Positions 40,601 through 45,465 are shown, counted from the stretch's first letter. The stretch: DNA of 64,000 bases from Heterocephalus glaber (GCF_000247695.1 NW_004624742.1:5741654-5805653), one strand, 5' to 3'. Numbers and translations: made by a program. The notes: generated from the letters alone by a model not told the origin.

Positions 40601-42539
40601 GCTGAATTCTATAAGAAATTTAATGTCACCACTCCTCAAACTCTTTAATGAAATTCAAAAGGAAGCAGCAATACTCTCAAAGTCATTCCTGGAAGCAAGC
40701 ATTACCCTGATACTAAAACCAGAAAAGGATCCAACCACAAAAAAGAACTACAGGCCAATCTCCTTAATCAACATAGATGCAAAAATCCTCAATAATATAC
40801 TGGCAAACACAATGCAGGAAATCATCAAAAAGATTATACACCACAACCAAGTAGGATTCATCCCAGGGATGCAGGGATAGTCCAACATATGCAAATCAAT
40901 AAATGTAATAAACTACATTAACAGAGCCAAGGACAAAAATCATATAATCATCTCAATAGATGTAGAAAAAGTGTTTGACAAAGTCCAACACCCACTCATG
41001 ATAAAAACCCTACAGAAAATTTGAATCAATGGTCTTTATCTCAATCTGATAAAAGCCACCTATGATAAACCAACACCCAACATCATACTGAATGGACAGA
41101 AACCGAAAGCTTTCACTCTAAAATCAGGAACAAGACAAGGATGCCCACTGTCACCACTCCTATTCGATATAGTTCTGCCAAGATTAGCCAGAGCAATTAG
41201 ATAAGAGAAAGAAATAAAAGGAATATGGATAGGCAAAGAAGAAGTTAAATTATCATTATTTGCAGATGCTATGATACTCTACATAGAAAACCCCCAAAAC
41301 TCCAACAAAAGACTTCCAGATTTAATAACCAAATTCAGTAGTATAGCTGGATATAAGTCAACAAGCAAGAATCAAAAGCATTCCTGAATACAACAAACTT
41401 ACTGACAGAGAAACTAGGGAAACAACACCTTTCACAATAGCATTCAAAAAAATGAAATTCCTAGGAATCAATCTAACGAAGGAAGTAAAAGACCTTTACA
41501 ATGAAAACTACAGTACTCTGAAGAAGAAGATCGAAGAGGTTATCAGAAAATGGAAAGGTATCCCCTGTTCTTAGTTGATAATGGCCATATTTCCAACATT
41601 GTTATACAGATTTAATGCAATACTGACCAAAGTCGCAAAAGGATGTCTCACAGAAATAGAGAAAATAATCCTAAAATTCATTTGGAATCAGAAGAGACCT
41701 AGAATAGGTCTGGGCAATAACAACAAAAAGCTATTCTGGGCAACAATGGCAAGAAAGGTGGCATCACAATCCCTGACTTGAAATTATACAACAAAGCTAC
41801 TATGATAAAAATAGCACAGGGGCCTGGAATGTAGCTCAGTGGTGCTGCGCCTGCCTGGCAAGTGCGTCTGCCTGGCAACAACCTGAGTTCGATCCCCAGT
41901 ATCAGGGAAAATAACCCCCAAAAAACAAAAAAGCCCAGCATGGTACTGGCAAAAAAGTAGACCTCAGAATCAATGGAACAGATCAGAAGATGCAGAAACA
42001 ATTCCAAACATACTCAGCTTTGACAAAGAGGCCAAACACCTTCACTGGAAGAAAGCCTCTTTAATAAAAGATAGCTGGGAAAACTGGCTTTCCACATGCT
42101 AAAGATTAAAACTAGACCTGTATCTTTCACAGAAGAAAAAGGTATCACAGAAGAAAATGAATAAAAATATTGCATGAGATTAAATTCAGCATAAAATAAA
42201 TGCAAATAAAAGTATATGTGTGCCTGTGTGTGTGTGTGTATATATATATACACACACACACACACAGGCACACATATATATCCACAAATATCTAGGTATA
42301 TAAAATGTTAAAGACTGGTTATTTCTTAAATTAACATAAGACATACTTACAGGTAACTTCAGTTTCACAGCATCTACAGGCTGTTGAAAAGGCCAAGAAA
42401 AAGCATGCTTCCATAAAGCTTTTAGGACAACTTTTTGTAGATACTGCAGTTGATTTGTCAGTCGCCCATTCTTCTTAGTATTTATATATTCTGGTGGAGG
42501 TGGGTTAACAATAGCTGTTTGTCGACTTGGCAGGGACAT
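4495..42539 (-). CDS. BRDT: BRDT, bromodomain testis-specific protein (spliced, 3' end outside window)
   Basis: BET-family chromatin reader that binds acetylated histone tails and acts in male germ cells (meiotic transcription, chromatin compaction of spermatids). Thirteen coding exons were joined by eye: 42539-42351, 32858-32721, 30895-30784, 27480-27308, 26130-25777, 21927-21799, 21245-21057, 19950-19787, 19617-19328, 19237-19127, 19051-18914, 7096-7035 and 4666-4495. Phases agree at every junction, giving 740 codons plus one base with no stop or frameshift. Bromodomain 1 has its WPF shelf at residues 49-51 and the acetyl-lysine-binding Asn at 108. Bromodomain 2 has WPF at 292-294 and Asn at 351. 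The ET domain spans about 505-577 and a serine tract about 632-660. Two bromodomains plus ET define a BET protein; residue-level similarity to BRDT, as remembered, beats BRD2/3/4. About 200 C-terminal residues are missing because no matching exon was seen in 1-4494. Confidence 0.96.
4869..5077. mobile_element. Non-autonomous hAT transposon, 209 bp
   Basis: Terminal inverted repeats CTGTGGTGGTGAACCT (left) and CAGTGATGGCGAACCT (right end, complement) match at 13 of 16 positions. Flanks ttctaagc and ttaaaagg are a decayed 8-bp duplication (5 of 8). No transposase ORF. The ends resemble those of mammalian hAT families that show patchy host distribution. Confidence 0.72.
5195..5275 (+). mobile_element. 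5'-truncated ID-like SINE
   Basis: Lacks the A-box half; retains cgcaaagtcccgagttcaatccccggtacc and an (AAAAC)n tail. Confidence 0.72.
5280..7034. other. BRDT intron 13 remainder, no recognisable features
   Basis: AT-rich sequence without interpretable ORFs or clear repeats on either strand; short A/T runs only. Confidence 0.5.
7035..7096 (-). CDS. BRDT: BRDT exon 13: short 62-bp exon
   Basis: Acceptor tttgcag, donor AAAG|gtaatt. Two bases complete Glu663, then 20 codons: [20 protein letters not shown]. This aligns with the human MFPKFTEVKPNDSPSKENVK segment as remembered, and both phases fit the neighbours. It lies 11.8 kb from exon 12 across the retrovirus-bearing intron. Confidence 0.87.
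7155..7237 (+). mobile_element. ID-like SINE, near full length
   Basis: ggggctggggatttagctca (A box region) to gagttcaatccctagtacc, A-rich tail. Looks tRNA-like but is a SINE. Confidence 0.85.
7240..8970. other. Intron 12 segment, mostly unassigned
   Basis: AT-rich. A 67-codon plus-strand ORF at 7789-7992 has a hydrophobic stretch but no recognised relative. Nothing else supported. Confidence 0.4.
8976..9162 (+). mobile_element. B1-ID fusion SINE
   Basis: Head atcaagcacagtggtgtata, B1 middle aggctgaggcaggaggatt, ID half agggttggaaatgtagctca. Confidence 0.75.
9176..9265 (+). mobile_element. ID-like SINE
   Basis: gggctggggatttagctcag to aatccccagtacc and a 16-A tail; sits 14 bp after a fusion SINE. 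Confidence 0.85.
9379..9464 (-). mobile_element. ID-like SINE (antisense)
   Basis: T-run then ggtactagggattgaacttg through gctaaatccctggcccc; antisense to the plus strand and co-oriented with BRDT. Confidence 0.84.
9519..9607 (-). mobile_element. ID-like SINE (antisense)
   Basis: T-rich tail, agtactgggaatcgaactca, ends in ctcgggcc. Confidence 0.83.
9627..9762 (+). mobile_element. MER5-type hAT-Charlie remnant
   Basis: Begins ccagtggttcttaaatatgg and carries gcacctgagaattcctggg, cagattctgatt and aggtgattctaatgtgttgcc, the order seen in MER5A/B as remembered. Confidence 0.65.
9770..10120. other. Intronic sequence without recognised features
   Basis: AT-rich, no repeat family or coding potential seen. 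Confidence 0.4.
11823..12381 (+). mobile_element. LINE-1 3' end, 5'-truncated insertion
   Basis: ORF2 tail and purine-rich 3' UTR (12136-12190), ending acctaaaatgtaccaataaa plus an A-rich tail. Target duplication AAAAACTTATGTGATG at 11807-11822 and 12382-12397 is exact, so it inserted into the retroviral copy afterwards. Confidence 0.92.
13731..13946 (+). pseudogene. Degenerate retroviral env fragment (membrane-anchor region)
   Basis: 71 codons ending in a hydrophobic run just before a stop, in the position of a retroviral transmembrane anchor relative to the following polypurine run and LTR. Upstream sequence in this frame is broken by stops. Family identity is inferred from layout and from the second copy. 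Confidence 0.4.
14175..14726 (+). repeat. 3' LTR of retroviral copy 1 (U3-R)
   Basis: Preceded by a G-rich run (14164-14170). Contains a TATA-like GTATAAAAC at 14618-14626 and AATAAA at 14708-14713, with the poly(A) run starting about 20 bases later, so the copy ends at the R boundary with no U5. Left edge uncertain. Confidence 0.6.
14749..14831 (+). mobile_element. ID-like SINE
   Basis: gggccggggatttagctcag to gatccccggtacc, 10-A tail; flanked by aagtcca on both sides. It inserted at the right edge of the retroviral copy. Confidence 0.86.
14840..15866. other. Intronic sequence without recognised features
   Basis: AT-rich; a 78-codon minus-strand ORF (15620-15856) shows no recognisable motif. 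Confidence 0.45.
15869..15955 (-). mobile_element. ID-like SINE (antisense)
   Basis: 11-T run, ggtaccggggatcaagctca, through gctaaatccccaggcc. Confidence 0.85.
16126..16424 (-). mobile_element. Antisense B1-ID fusion SINE with (TATG)n
   Basis: (TATG)n at 16126-16160, antisense B1 at 16166-16291 (gatctcactatgcagccc ... gggattacaggtgtgtgcc), then two antisense ID-like pieces (gtggtgctgaggatcaaac and gtggtgctgggaattgaac), so the ID half may be partly duplicated. Confidence 0.7.
16993..17120 (+). mobile_element. Diverged ID-like SINE with purine tail
   Basis: acctgtgagtatagctcact and gagtttaattcacc, followed by a (GGAA/GGGA)n tract at 17070-17120. Confidence 0.6.
17125..17745. other. Intronic sequence without recognised features
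   Basis: Strongly AT-rich, many stops in all frames, no repeat family recognised. Confidence 0.45.
17749..17863 (-). mobile_element. B1-like SINE (antisense)
   Basis: gacaggctctcactgtgaag through gggattataggtgtgtgcc and catgccaggc. Confidence 0.8.
17865..18557. other. Intron 12 segment next to exon 12, no recognised features
   Basis: AT-rich; short plus-strand ORF at 17952-18158 without recognisable similarity. Confidence 0.45.
18558..18648 (-). mobile_element. ID-like SINE (antisense)
   Basis: (TTTA)n tail, gaggttgaactcaggacctc, ends aaatccccggcccttc. On the BRDT strand its tail supplies AATAAA hexamers downstream of exon 12. Confidence 0.82.
18914..19051 (-). CDS. BRDT: BRDT exon 12: serine-rich tract
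   Basis: 138 bases, residues 617-662 plus one base. [15 protein letters not shown] leads into a long Ser run broken by Asp, encoded largely by AGC/AGT codons and so prone to slippage. Acceptor gtttggtag is preceded by a pyrimidine run. The donor CAG|gttggc is weak (T at +3, no G at +5), but the phase (one base left, completing a Glu codon with exon 13) supports it. Failure to splice would add about 25 residues before a stop at 18837. Confidence 0.85.
19127..19237 (-). CDS. BRDT: BRDT exon 11: post-ET coiled coil
   Basis: 111 bases, residues 580-616 plus one base. Contains [18 protein letters not shown], a charged helical segment. Acceptor cacacag; the donor is read as AAAAC|gtaggt, because this phase joins in frame to exon 12. 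A competing GT four bases on would shift the frame. Confidence 0.92.
19328..19617 (-). CDS. BRDT: BRDT exon 10: ET (extra-terminal) domain
   Basis: 290 bases, residues 483-579 plus one base. The joined codon gives NQPKKRKQ, then [16 protein letters not shown], then the whole ET domain through [19 protein letters not shown] domains recruit partners such as chromatin regulators through short basic peptides. Acceptor ttacag, donor CATG|gtatgt. Confidence 0.97.
19651..19732 (-). mobile_element. Diverged ID-like SINE (antisense)
   Basis: gtttgtttgggactgggcag, accagggccctaggcatgc, ctgagctacatcccagtc; sits inside the 169-bp intron between exons 9 and 10 and makes up half of it. Confidence 0.68.
19787..19950 (-). 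CDS. BRDT: BRDT exon 9: coiled-coil start and lysine-rich region
   Basis: 164 bases, residues 429-482 plus two bases of Asn483. Begins [20 protein letters not shown] (short coiled coil, motif B-like) and becomes strongly basic (KKRKKEEK), matching the basic region of BET proteins. Acceptor ctttttcag; the donor is read as AGCAA|gtaagg because only this phase joins to exon 10. Confidence 0.94.
20172..20248 (+). mobile_element. Old ID-like SINE
   Basis: gctaggagtattgttcaatg, tttagtttgattcctatcac; diverged. Confidence 0.55.
20503..20600 (+). mobile_element. ID-like SINE
   Basis: ggggatttagctcagtggtt to gttcgatccccagtacc, (AAAC)n tail; first few bases of the head missing. Confidence 0.82.
20731..20812 (+). 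mobile_element. ID-like SINE
   Basis: aggcagggatgtagctcagt, ggtttgatccacgctaa, short CA tail. Confidence 0.72.
20833..20981 (+). mobile_element. B1-ID fusion SINE, shortened
   Basis: Only the right part of B1 (gttcaaggccagcctgagta), then gggctggggatgtagctcag and an (AAAC)n tail. Confidence 0.72.
21057..21245 (-). CDS. BRDT: BRDT exon 8: end of bromodomain 2 and acidic serine cluster
   Basis: 63 codons, residues 366-428, phase 0. Finishes bromodomain 2 ([10 protein letters not shown]), then an acidic run [13 protein letters not shown] (about 405-417) resembling the CK2-phosphorylated cluster found after bromodomain 2 in BET proteins. Acceptor atcatag, donor CAG|gtagtt. Confidence 0.96.
21799..21927 (-). 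CDS. BRDT: BRDT exon 7: bromodomain 2 core
   Basis: 43 codons, residues 323-365, phase 0. Contains [14 protein letters not shown], with N351 as the acetyl-lysine-contacting Asn and the YN-PDH BC-loop signature typical of the second BET bromodomain. Acceptor aatttag, donor CAG|gtgagt. It has no in-frame Met start that would make it an obvious ORF; homology and splice signals define it. Confidence 0.96.
22540..22558. repeat. (AT)n microsatellite
   Basis: About 9 AT units in intron 6. Confidence 0.9.
22660..23000 (+). mobile_element. LINE-2 3' fragment
   Basis: cctgcaatagcctcctaacc, later tctcctgcctagaatattct and tttggttcaggtttactta, in the order of the L2 3' end as remembered. Confidence 0.6.
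23308..24045 (+). mobile_element. LINE-1 ORF2 C-terminal fragment
   Basis: atgaaatacctaggaatcaa begins a region translating with frame breaks into the L1 ORF2 thumb/C-terminal segment (codons 23429-23836 open; [17 protein letters not shown] motifs) and then 23745-24059 in another frame. Truncated at both ends, inactive. Confidence 0.88.
24046..24241 (+). mobile_element. B1-ID fusion SINE
   Basis: gccagacacagtagcacaca, aggctgaggcaggaggatca, agggctggggtgtatagcc, tail of 9 A. Directly abuts the L1 fragment. Confidence 0.78.
24415..24531 (-). mobile_element. ID-like SINE (antisense) with duplicated T/G tract
   Basis: ggtgtcaaactcaggacctt, gttacatcccagccctt, preceded by two T-run/gcgg segments and a 10-G run. 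Confidence 0.65.
24609..24782 (+). mobile_element. B1-like SINE, long form
   Basis: gccaggtgtggtggtacaca, then two tandem copies of the ctacacagtga right-end motif, (AAACC)n tail. Confidence 0.82.
24948..25132 (+). mobile_element. B1-ID fusion SINE
   Basis: gatgaacatggtggtgcatg, cccagctacttcagagactg, ID half gggctgcaggtgcagttcag, A-tail. Confidence 0.75.
25241..25329 (+). mobile_element. ID-like SINE
   Basis: gccaaggatgcagctcagtg, gttcaattcccagtacacac, A-tail. Confidence 0.8.
25455..25585 (-). mobile_element. B1-like SINE (antisense)
   Basis: atatgttgcccaggctggca, gctgggattataggcatgca. Confidence 0.78.
25613..25722 (+). mobile_element. B1-like SINE
   Basis: Diverged head, then gagtttgaggccagcctggg and an A-rich tail; ends 55 bp from the exon 6 donor, in inverted orientation to the antisense B1 30 bp to its left. 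Confidence 0.75.
25777..26130 (-). CDS. BRDT: BRDT exon 6: nuclear-localisation stretch and first half of bromodomain 2
   Basis: 118 codons, residues 205-322, phase 0 at both ends. Opens with [10 protein letters not shown], a basic cluster placed like the nuclear localisation signal of BET proteins. Bromodomain 2 starts near residue 270; its WPF shelf is at 292-294 and [16 protein letters not shown] closes the exon. Acceptor tttaag, donor AAG|gtaaat. Confidence 0.97.
26187..26282 (+). mobile_element. ID-like SINE
   Basis: gggccagggatttagctcag, gttcgatccctggtacc, (AAAT)n tail. Confidence 0.84.
26352..26490 (+). mobile_element. B1-like SINE
   Basis: aggctgggtatggcagtgca, diverged middle, gacactgtctcaaaaaaatg. 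Confidence 0.75.
26922..27062 (+). mobile_element. B1-like SINE
   Basis: gccaggcagagtggtacatg to cttagtgagcc, followed by an unexpected T-rich (TTTTG)n run where an A-tail would be expected. Confidence 0.7.
27122..27235 (+). mobile_element. ID-like SINE
   Basis: tccggggatttagctcggtg, gtttgattcccggtacc, (AAACC)n tail; slight internal deletion. Confidence 0.8.
27308..27480 (-). CDS. BRDT: BRDT exon 5: linker between bromodomains
   Basis: 173 bases, residues 147-204. Low-complexity Ser/Pro/Gln linker beginning [13 protein letters not shown], divergent from other mammals as expected for a disordered linker. Acceptor tttcactag, donor CAG|gtaagt, returning to phase 0. Confidence 0.95.
27828..27912 (-). 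mobile_element. ID-like SINE (antisense)
   Basis: 10-T run, gtactagggatcgaactcag to gctaaatccccggccc. A second, 50-bp antisense remnant follows at 27938-27988. Confidence 0.82.
28225..28520 (+). mobile_element. LINE-2 3' fragment
   Basis: catatgtcaccatctcaacc, ctgctttattttttccatgc, cattatcacatttgataca, the order of the L2 3' end. Confidence 0.6.
28717..29052 (+). repeat. MaLR/ERVL-like LTR
   Basis: Starts gtttgtattatgaatgttcc and carries tgggaggtggtgaaacttg, gtcattgggggtgtgccctt, tgctgccacaggcacaaag, aaacctctgaatcc and atattttgtcacagaaatgc, the order of a common mammalian LTR type. Old, no internal sequence. Confidence 0.65.
29092..29260 (-). repeat. Pyrimidine-rich tract and antisense B1 remnant
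   Basis: (CT)-rich 29092-29162, followed by gaacgcctcactaggt-like diverged antisense B1 sequence (aatgcctcactaggtagccc) and an ID-like end. Confidence 0.55.
29574..29756 (+). mobile_element. B1-like SINE, long form, with (CA)n tail
   Basis: gccgggcttagtggcacaca, two ctaca-right-end units, (AAAC)n then (CA)13 at 29731-29756. Confidence 0.85.
30080..30298 (-). mobile_element. B1-ID fusion SINE (antisense)
   Basis: Antisense B1 30088-30208 (gagataggcttttgccaaat ... gattataggtgtgtgcctc), then antisense ID end (cactgagctacatccctggc). Confidence 0.7.
30784..30895 (-). CDS. BRDT: BRDT exon 4: end of bromodomain 1
   Basis: 112 bases coding residues 110-146 and the first base of Gly147. It begins [14 protein letters not shown], the bromodomain BC loop and helix C, and ends in a basic stretch (KERVKK). 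Acceptor ttctag, donor AAAG|gtaagc. One residue is missing after VV relative to the human protein as remembered (VVGVKERIKK). Confidence 0.96.
30899..31850. other. BRDT intron 3 left part, no recognised features
   Basis: AT-rich sequence without repeats or coding potential that I can name. Confidence 0.45.
31880..32105 (-). mobile_element. mariner-family transposase C-terminal fragment
   Basis: The minus strand reads, with stops, [40 protein letters not shown], the tail of a Tc1/mariner transposase of the kind known from Hsmar-like elements. The catalytic part is absent. Broken, inactive. Confidence 0.65.
32160..32330 (+). mobile_element. mariner-family transposase fragment in the opposite orientation
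   Basis: The plus strand reads [11 protein letters not shown], a stop, then QEQWDKGV, again the C-terminal end of a mariner transposase, inverted relative to the fragment about 55 bp to its left. Confidence 0.55.
32340..32478 (+). mobile_element. B1-like SINE
   Basis: gggcacaccagatcatgcct, gaggccaacctggactacat, 8-A tail. Confidence 0.8.
32721..32858 (-). CDS. BRDT: BRDT exon 3: bromodomain 1 core
   Basis: 46 codons, residues 64-109, phase 0 at both ends. Acceptor ccatag; donor AAG|gtatgt. Contains [11 protein letters not shown] (ZA loop and helix A) and ends in YLYNK, where N108 is the Asn that hydrogen-bonds acetyl-lysine in bromodomains. Confidence 0.97.
33025..33150 (+). mobile_element. 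B1-like SINE
   Basis: ggctgggcatggttgcccac, gagaccctgtctcaaaag. Confidence 0.78.
33160..33900. other. Intron 2 segment, unassigned
   Basis: A-rich in parts (33240-33330); no family recognised with confidence. Confidence 0.4.
35983..36186 (+). mobile_element. B1-ID fusion SINE
   Basis: ggctgggcaagttggcacac, a stretched middle, gggcagtagctcagtgtaaa, gggttcaatcccactac. Confidence 0.7.
36930..36992 (-). mobile_element. B1-like SINE fragment (antisense)
   Basis: catcctcctgcctcagcctc to gccaccgcacccggc; only the left half. Confidence 0.75.
37531..37914 (+). repeat. Solitary LTR, MaLR/ERV-like, inside L1
   Basis: Starts TGTTATGGCTTATATCTAG and ends AACTAAGACA (TG...CA). 5-bp flanks atttg and atctg (4 of 5) fit a retroviral duplication. 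AATAAA at about 37850. Same family as 47213-47599. Confidence 0.78.
38552..38909 (-). mobile_element. 5'-truncated LINE-1 3' end inserted into another LINE-1
   Basis: Reverse-oriented L1 3' UTR with a T-rich tail at the left and C-rich stretch 38650-38800. Flanked by the exact 16-bp duplication TGGAGTGAAGTATTTC at 38536-38551 and 38910-38925. The host L1 ORF1 continues on both sides. Confidence 0.95.
41818..41935 (+). mobile_element. ID-like SINE inside L1 ORF2
   Basis: ggcctggaatgtagctcagt, a 20-bp internal duplication of gcctgcctggcaa, gttcgatccccagtatc. The L1 resumes at agcatggtactggc. Confidence 0.82.
42213..42280. repeat. TG/TA/CA inverted repeat (hairpin)
   Basis: Left arm tatatgtgtgcctgtg(TG)n and right arm (CA)ncaggcacacatata are near-perfect complements (7 versus 8 dinucleotide units) around a (TA)5 centre. 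It ends 71 bp from the exon 2 donor in intron 2. Confidence 0.9.
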
Positions 42540-42588
42540 TGTTAACTACTTCAAATCTGGATACTCTAATTCTCTATAAATATATGTC
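42351..42588 (-). CDS. BRDT: BRDT exon 2: 5' leader and start codon, bromodomain 1 N-terminal half
   Basis: Acceptor ctttttcag precedes base 42588, then 49 untranslated bases, then ATG at 42539-42537 with A at -3. It codes for residues 1-63, beginning [18 protein letters not shown]. The ZA-loop WPF shelf (W49, P50, F51) that lines the acetyl-lysine pocket is intact. Donor CCT|gtaagt follows base 42351, phase 0. The start is chosen because it matches the conserved BRDT N-terminus as remembered and is the first ATG in the exon. Confidence 0.96.
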
Positions 42589-42630
42589 CTGAAAAAGAAA
42601 AAATGAATACTTTAGAAACACCTTAAAACT

Positions 42631-42808
42631 TTTTTGTTTTTGTGGTACTTGAGATTGAACCCAGACAGCATTGAGCTATATCCCCAGCCATTTTTATATA
42701 TTTATTTTGAAACAAGGTGTCACTAAGTTGTCCAGACTGGCCTGAAACCAGTGATCCTCCTGCCTCACCCTCCCAGGTAGCTACCATTACAGGGTGCACC
42801 ATTCCATG
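42631..42808 (-). mobile_element. B1-ID fusion SINE (antisense)
   Basis: tggtacttgagattgaaccc, ctatatccccagcc, then antisense B1 gtcactaagttgtccagact. Lies 43 bp upstream of exon 2. Confidence 0.75.
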
Positions 42809-43140
42809 GGTAGCTAGACTAAAAGTGGTTTTCATAGGAACTCCAAAGAAAAAGATGCCATATTTAAAACACTTGTAAGACAGAAAAAAGGGGCAAACAA
42901 CAAATTAAATTTTAAATAAATACCAACCTTTCTCTAAACAAGTAATATAAGTTGTTTCATTTACATGTACTTTAGTCTTAAGATGGTTTAATTATTTCAA
43001 CATTTCACAGAATTTCTCTCTGCCTTTCAAAACACAAACTAAGGTCTTAGTAGGAATAGTCTCTAAATTTCTGGTTAAAGAAACAGCAAGGAATGTAAAA
43101 CATATTATTAGTATCCAAGTATCCTACAATTGTTCATTTT

Positions 43141-43186
43141 TGGGGGGGGGCGTACTGGGGATCGAACTCAGGTCCTTGAACTTACA
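43141..43186 (-). mobile_element. ID-like SINE fragment (antisense) with G-run
   Basis: 9-G run then tactggggatcgaactcagg. Confidence 0.65.
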
Positions 43187-43301
43187 ACTGTTAATTTAAT
43201 GACGGGAGAAAAGTAAAGGATTTTTCTGGCTAATTTTTCTTTTTTTGTTGTTTTTCCTGGCTAATTTAAATAAAGCGACTTTTTTAAAAACTCAATTCAG
43301 T

Positions 43302-43535
43302 TAGGGACAGTGTTACATCCCTGTAATCCCAGCTATTCCAGCCTAGGCAATTTAGTGAGACCCTATCTCAAAACATAGATCTAGGACAGCAATGCTGAAC
43401 CTATGGCATGCATATCATAGTGGCTATTTACATCATCGAAAACTCTAAAAGATTCACCATCTCTGGTCTAGGATGTAGCTCACTGGTCAAGTGGAGGCCC
43501 TAAATTCAATCTCCAATATCAAAATACATGCATAC
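43302..43535 (+). mobile_element. B1-ID fusion SINE split by a hAT element
   Basis: B1 part 43302-43386 (agggacagtgttacatccct ... accctatctcaaaacatagat) and ID part 43466-43535 (gtctaggatgtagctcactg ... ttcaatctccaatatc) are separated by the element at 43387-43465. Confidence 0.72.
43387..43465. mobile_element. Mini hAT transposon, 79 bp, inserted in a SINE
   Basis: Ends CAGCAATGCTGAACCT and (complement) CAGAGATGGTGAATCT match 12 of 16. Flanked by atctagga (43379-43386) and gtctagga (43466-43473), a 7-of-8 duplication fitting the hAT nTCTAGAn preference. Confidence 0.78.
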
Positions 43536-43559
43536 ATATATACATACAAACATTTTACA

Positions 43560-43634
43560 GGGACTGGGAGTGTAGCTCAATGGTAGCGTGTGCTTAGTAT
43601 GAGCAAGATCCTAGATTTCAGCCTCAGTACCAAA
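43560..43634 (+). mobile_element. ID-like SINE
   Basis: agggactgggagtgtagctc, gatttcagcctcagtacc. Confidence 0.75.
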
Positions 43635-43639
43635 TGATA

Positions 43640-44555
43640 ATAACAGTAAAAATATTAAAAATGAAAGTAAAATTAATCTCAGAGAAGGGGAGAGAAAGGG
43701 GGGCAGGAGAAAGAAAGAGAGGGAGAAGGAAGGAGAATGAATCAGCTGTAAGTTCTTATATATAATAAATTTGTTTAAAGTGATACTCTAGATAGGTTTC
43801 AAGGAAGAAAATACTAAAGTGGAGAAGCCTTTAGGTAGGAACAGACTTTGTGTCCTTAATGGCAGAGTACAGAAAAGGGGACAGTAGTTTTCTGTAGTTG
43901 TTTTGGTTTTGTTTTTTGAGACAGGATCTCGTAAGAGGGGAGAGTAGTATAAAAAGAAAAAGCGGACAGTGGCTAGATTACATAGACTTCTTGACAATGG
44001 TAAGAACTTAAGTTTTATCCTCTAAATGCAGGCCAAGGGAAGACTGAAGAGAGCAGGACTGGAACAGACAGGCCATTAAGGGGCTTCTGAAGTAGTCCAG
44101 GTAAGAGAGAGATCGTAAACTGGTCTGACTTTAGCCCCCATCATCCTCACTCTTTCTCTCCCGCCAATGTCATCTCTTTTTACCAGATAATGATACTAAG
44201 ACAAAAACCTAGACATCTTCCTGCTTTCCTTAAGCCTCCTCCCAACCATCCCAGTCAATCTCTTCTTAAATCCTTTTATTCCTCCTTGAAAATAAATCTA
44301 TTCTCTGTTTCTTTCCCACTAAAACCTTCGTCCCAGTATATATCATCTCTTACAACTGGCACCCAAACTAGCTTGGGACCTCCAGAAAGAGCCTGGGCCA
44401 TTGTTTCTTCAATCTCATCTTCTATTTTCTCATACTTCATAAAGGTTTTACCTCTTTTCCATAATGATCTTCTTTTCCCCCCGAGTCCTGTCATTTCATT
44501 AATTATTCCATTATTGCCATTGTTATATGTTTCTTTTTTATTAGATTTAGATTTA
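43640..44555. other. Purine tract and unassigned sequence
   Basis: GA-rich 43681-43740. 44120-44548 is pyrimidine-rich and may be old L2-type sequence (gcccccatcatcctcactct), not certain. The 140-codon plus ORF at 44190-44612 lies in this low-complexity stretch and is not supported as a gene. Confidence 0.35.
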
Positions 44556-44662
44556 AGCACAAGGTCTCAAGTTCCATCCCCTGGTACCCACCCCCTCAAA
44601 AAATCAACATAATAAAGAAATCAGTTCTATTTCTATACATACAACCAAACTATCCAAAAAGC

Positions 44663-44745
44663 AGATCTGAAGTATAGCTCGGGTAGAGCACTTATCTAGC
44701 ATGCATGGGGCCTTGGGTTTGATCCTTAGCACTGCAAAAACTATA
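44663..44745 (+). mobile_element. ID-like SINE
   Basis: agatctgaagtatagctcgg, gggtttgatccttagcactg. Confidence 0.72.
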
Positions 44746-45022
44746 ATAAAATAAAATGCTTTGGAATAAAATTAACTAAGGAGCTTAAAGATCTGTGCAC
44801 TGAAATCTATAACCGATAAAAGAAATTGAGGAAAACACAAATAAATGAAAGATATTCATGTTCACAGACCAGATGAATTAATACTATGAAAATATTCATA
44901 CTATCCAAAGTGATCTACAAATTCAATGCAATCTCTATCAAAATTTCAATAGCAGAAATAGAAATAGAAGAATCACACAGAAATAGAAAAAAGAATCCTA
45001 AAAGCGATCTAGCAATCATTTA

Positions 45023-45261
45023 TTTATTGAGGGCCGGGGTATCAAACCTAGGGGTGCTCTACCACTGAGCTACATTTTGAGGCAGGCGAGGCAGGCGCAG
45101 CGCCACTGAGCTAAATCCTTAGTCCTACATCTCCCTTTTTATTTTTTTACTTTGAGACAGGATCTCACTAATTTGTCCAGGCTGCCTTCAAACTTGGCCA
45201 TAATACTGCCTCAGCCTCCCAGAATACTAGGATTACAGGCATCCACCACCATGCCCAGCTA
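45023..45261 (-). mobile_element. B1-ID fusion SINE (antisense)
   Basis: Antisense ID pieces 45030-45125 (the gctctaccactgagctac end appears twice), then antisense B1 45130-45261 (tttgagacaggatctcacta). Confidence 0.68.
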
Positions 45262-45290
45262 CCAAAGCAATCTTAAAAACAAAACTGGAG

Positions 45291-45465
45291 CCAGGCATGG
45301 TGGCACATGCCTGTAATCACAGCATTTGGGAGGCTGAGGCAGGAGGATTACTGCCAGTTAAAGGCCAGCCTGGACTACACAGTGAATACAAGGCTAGCCT
45401 AGAATATACAGTAAGACCCTGTCTCAAATAAACCAAAAACAAAAACCAAAAAAACCAAACACACA
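45291..45465 (+). mobile_element. B1-like SINE, long form
   Basis: gccaggcatggtggcacatg, two right-end units, accctgtctcaaataaacc. Confidence 0.82.

Larger units (their letters stand above)
38060..42130 (+). mobile_element. LINE-1 with ORF1 and ORF2 (endonuclease and RT), degenerate
   Basis: ORF1 C-terminal half at 38150-39160. ORF2 runs from about 39190: endonuclease ([18 protein letters not shown]-like; 39386-40021), RT (38-kb frame resumes 40436-40880: [21 protein letters not shown]), thumb 41575-41781. Broken by stops and two insertions (38552-38909 and 41818-41935). No 3' UTR is seen; it stops about 220 bp from BRDT exon 2. Antisense to BRDT. Confidence 0.85.

Noticed and set aside
44190..44612. 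140-codon plus-strand ORF
   Set aside because: Ser/Pro/Leu-rich translation of pyrimidine-rich old repeat-like DNA ending in an ID remnant; no support as a gene.
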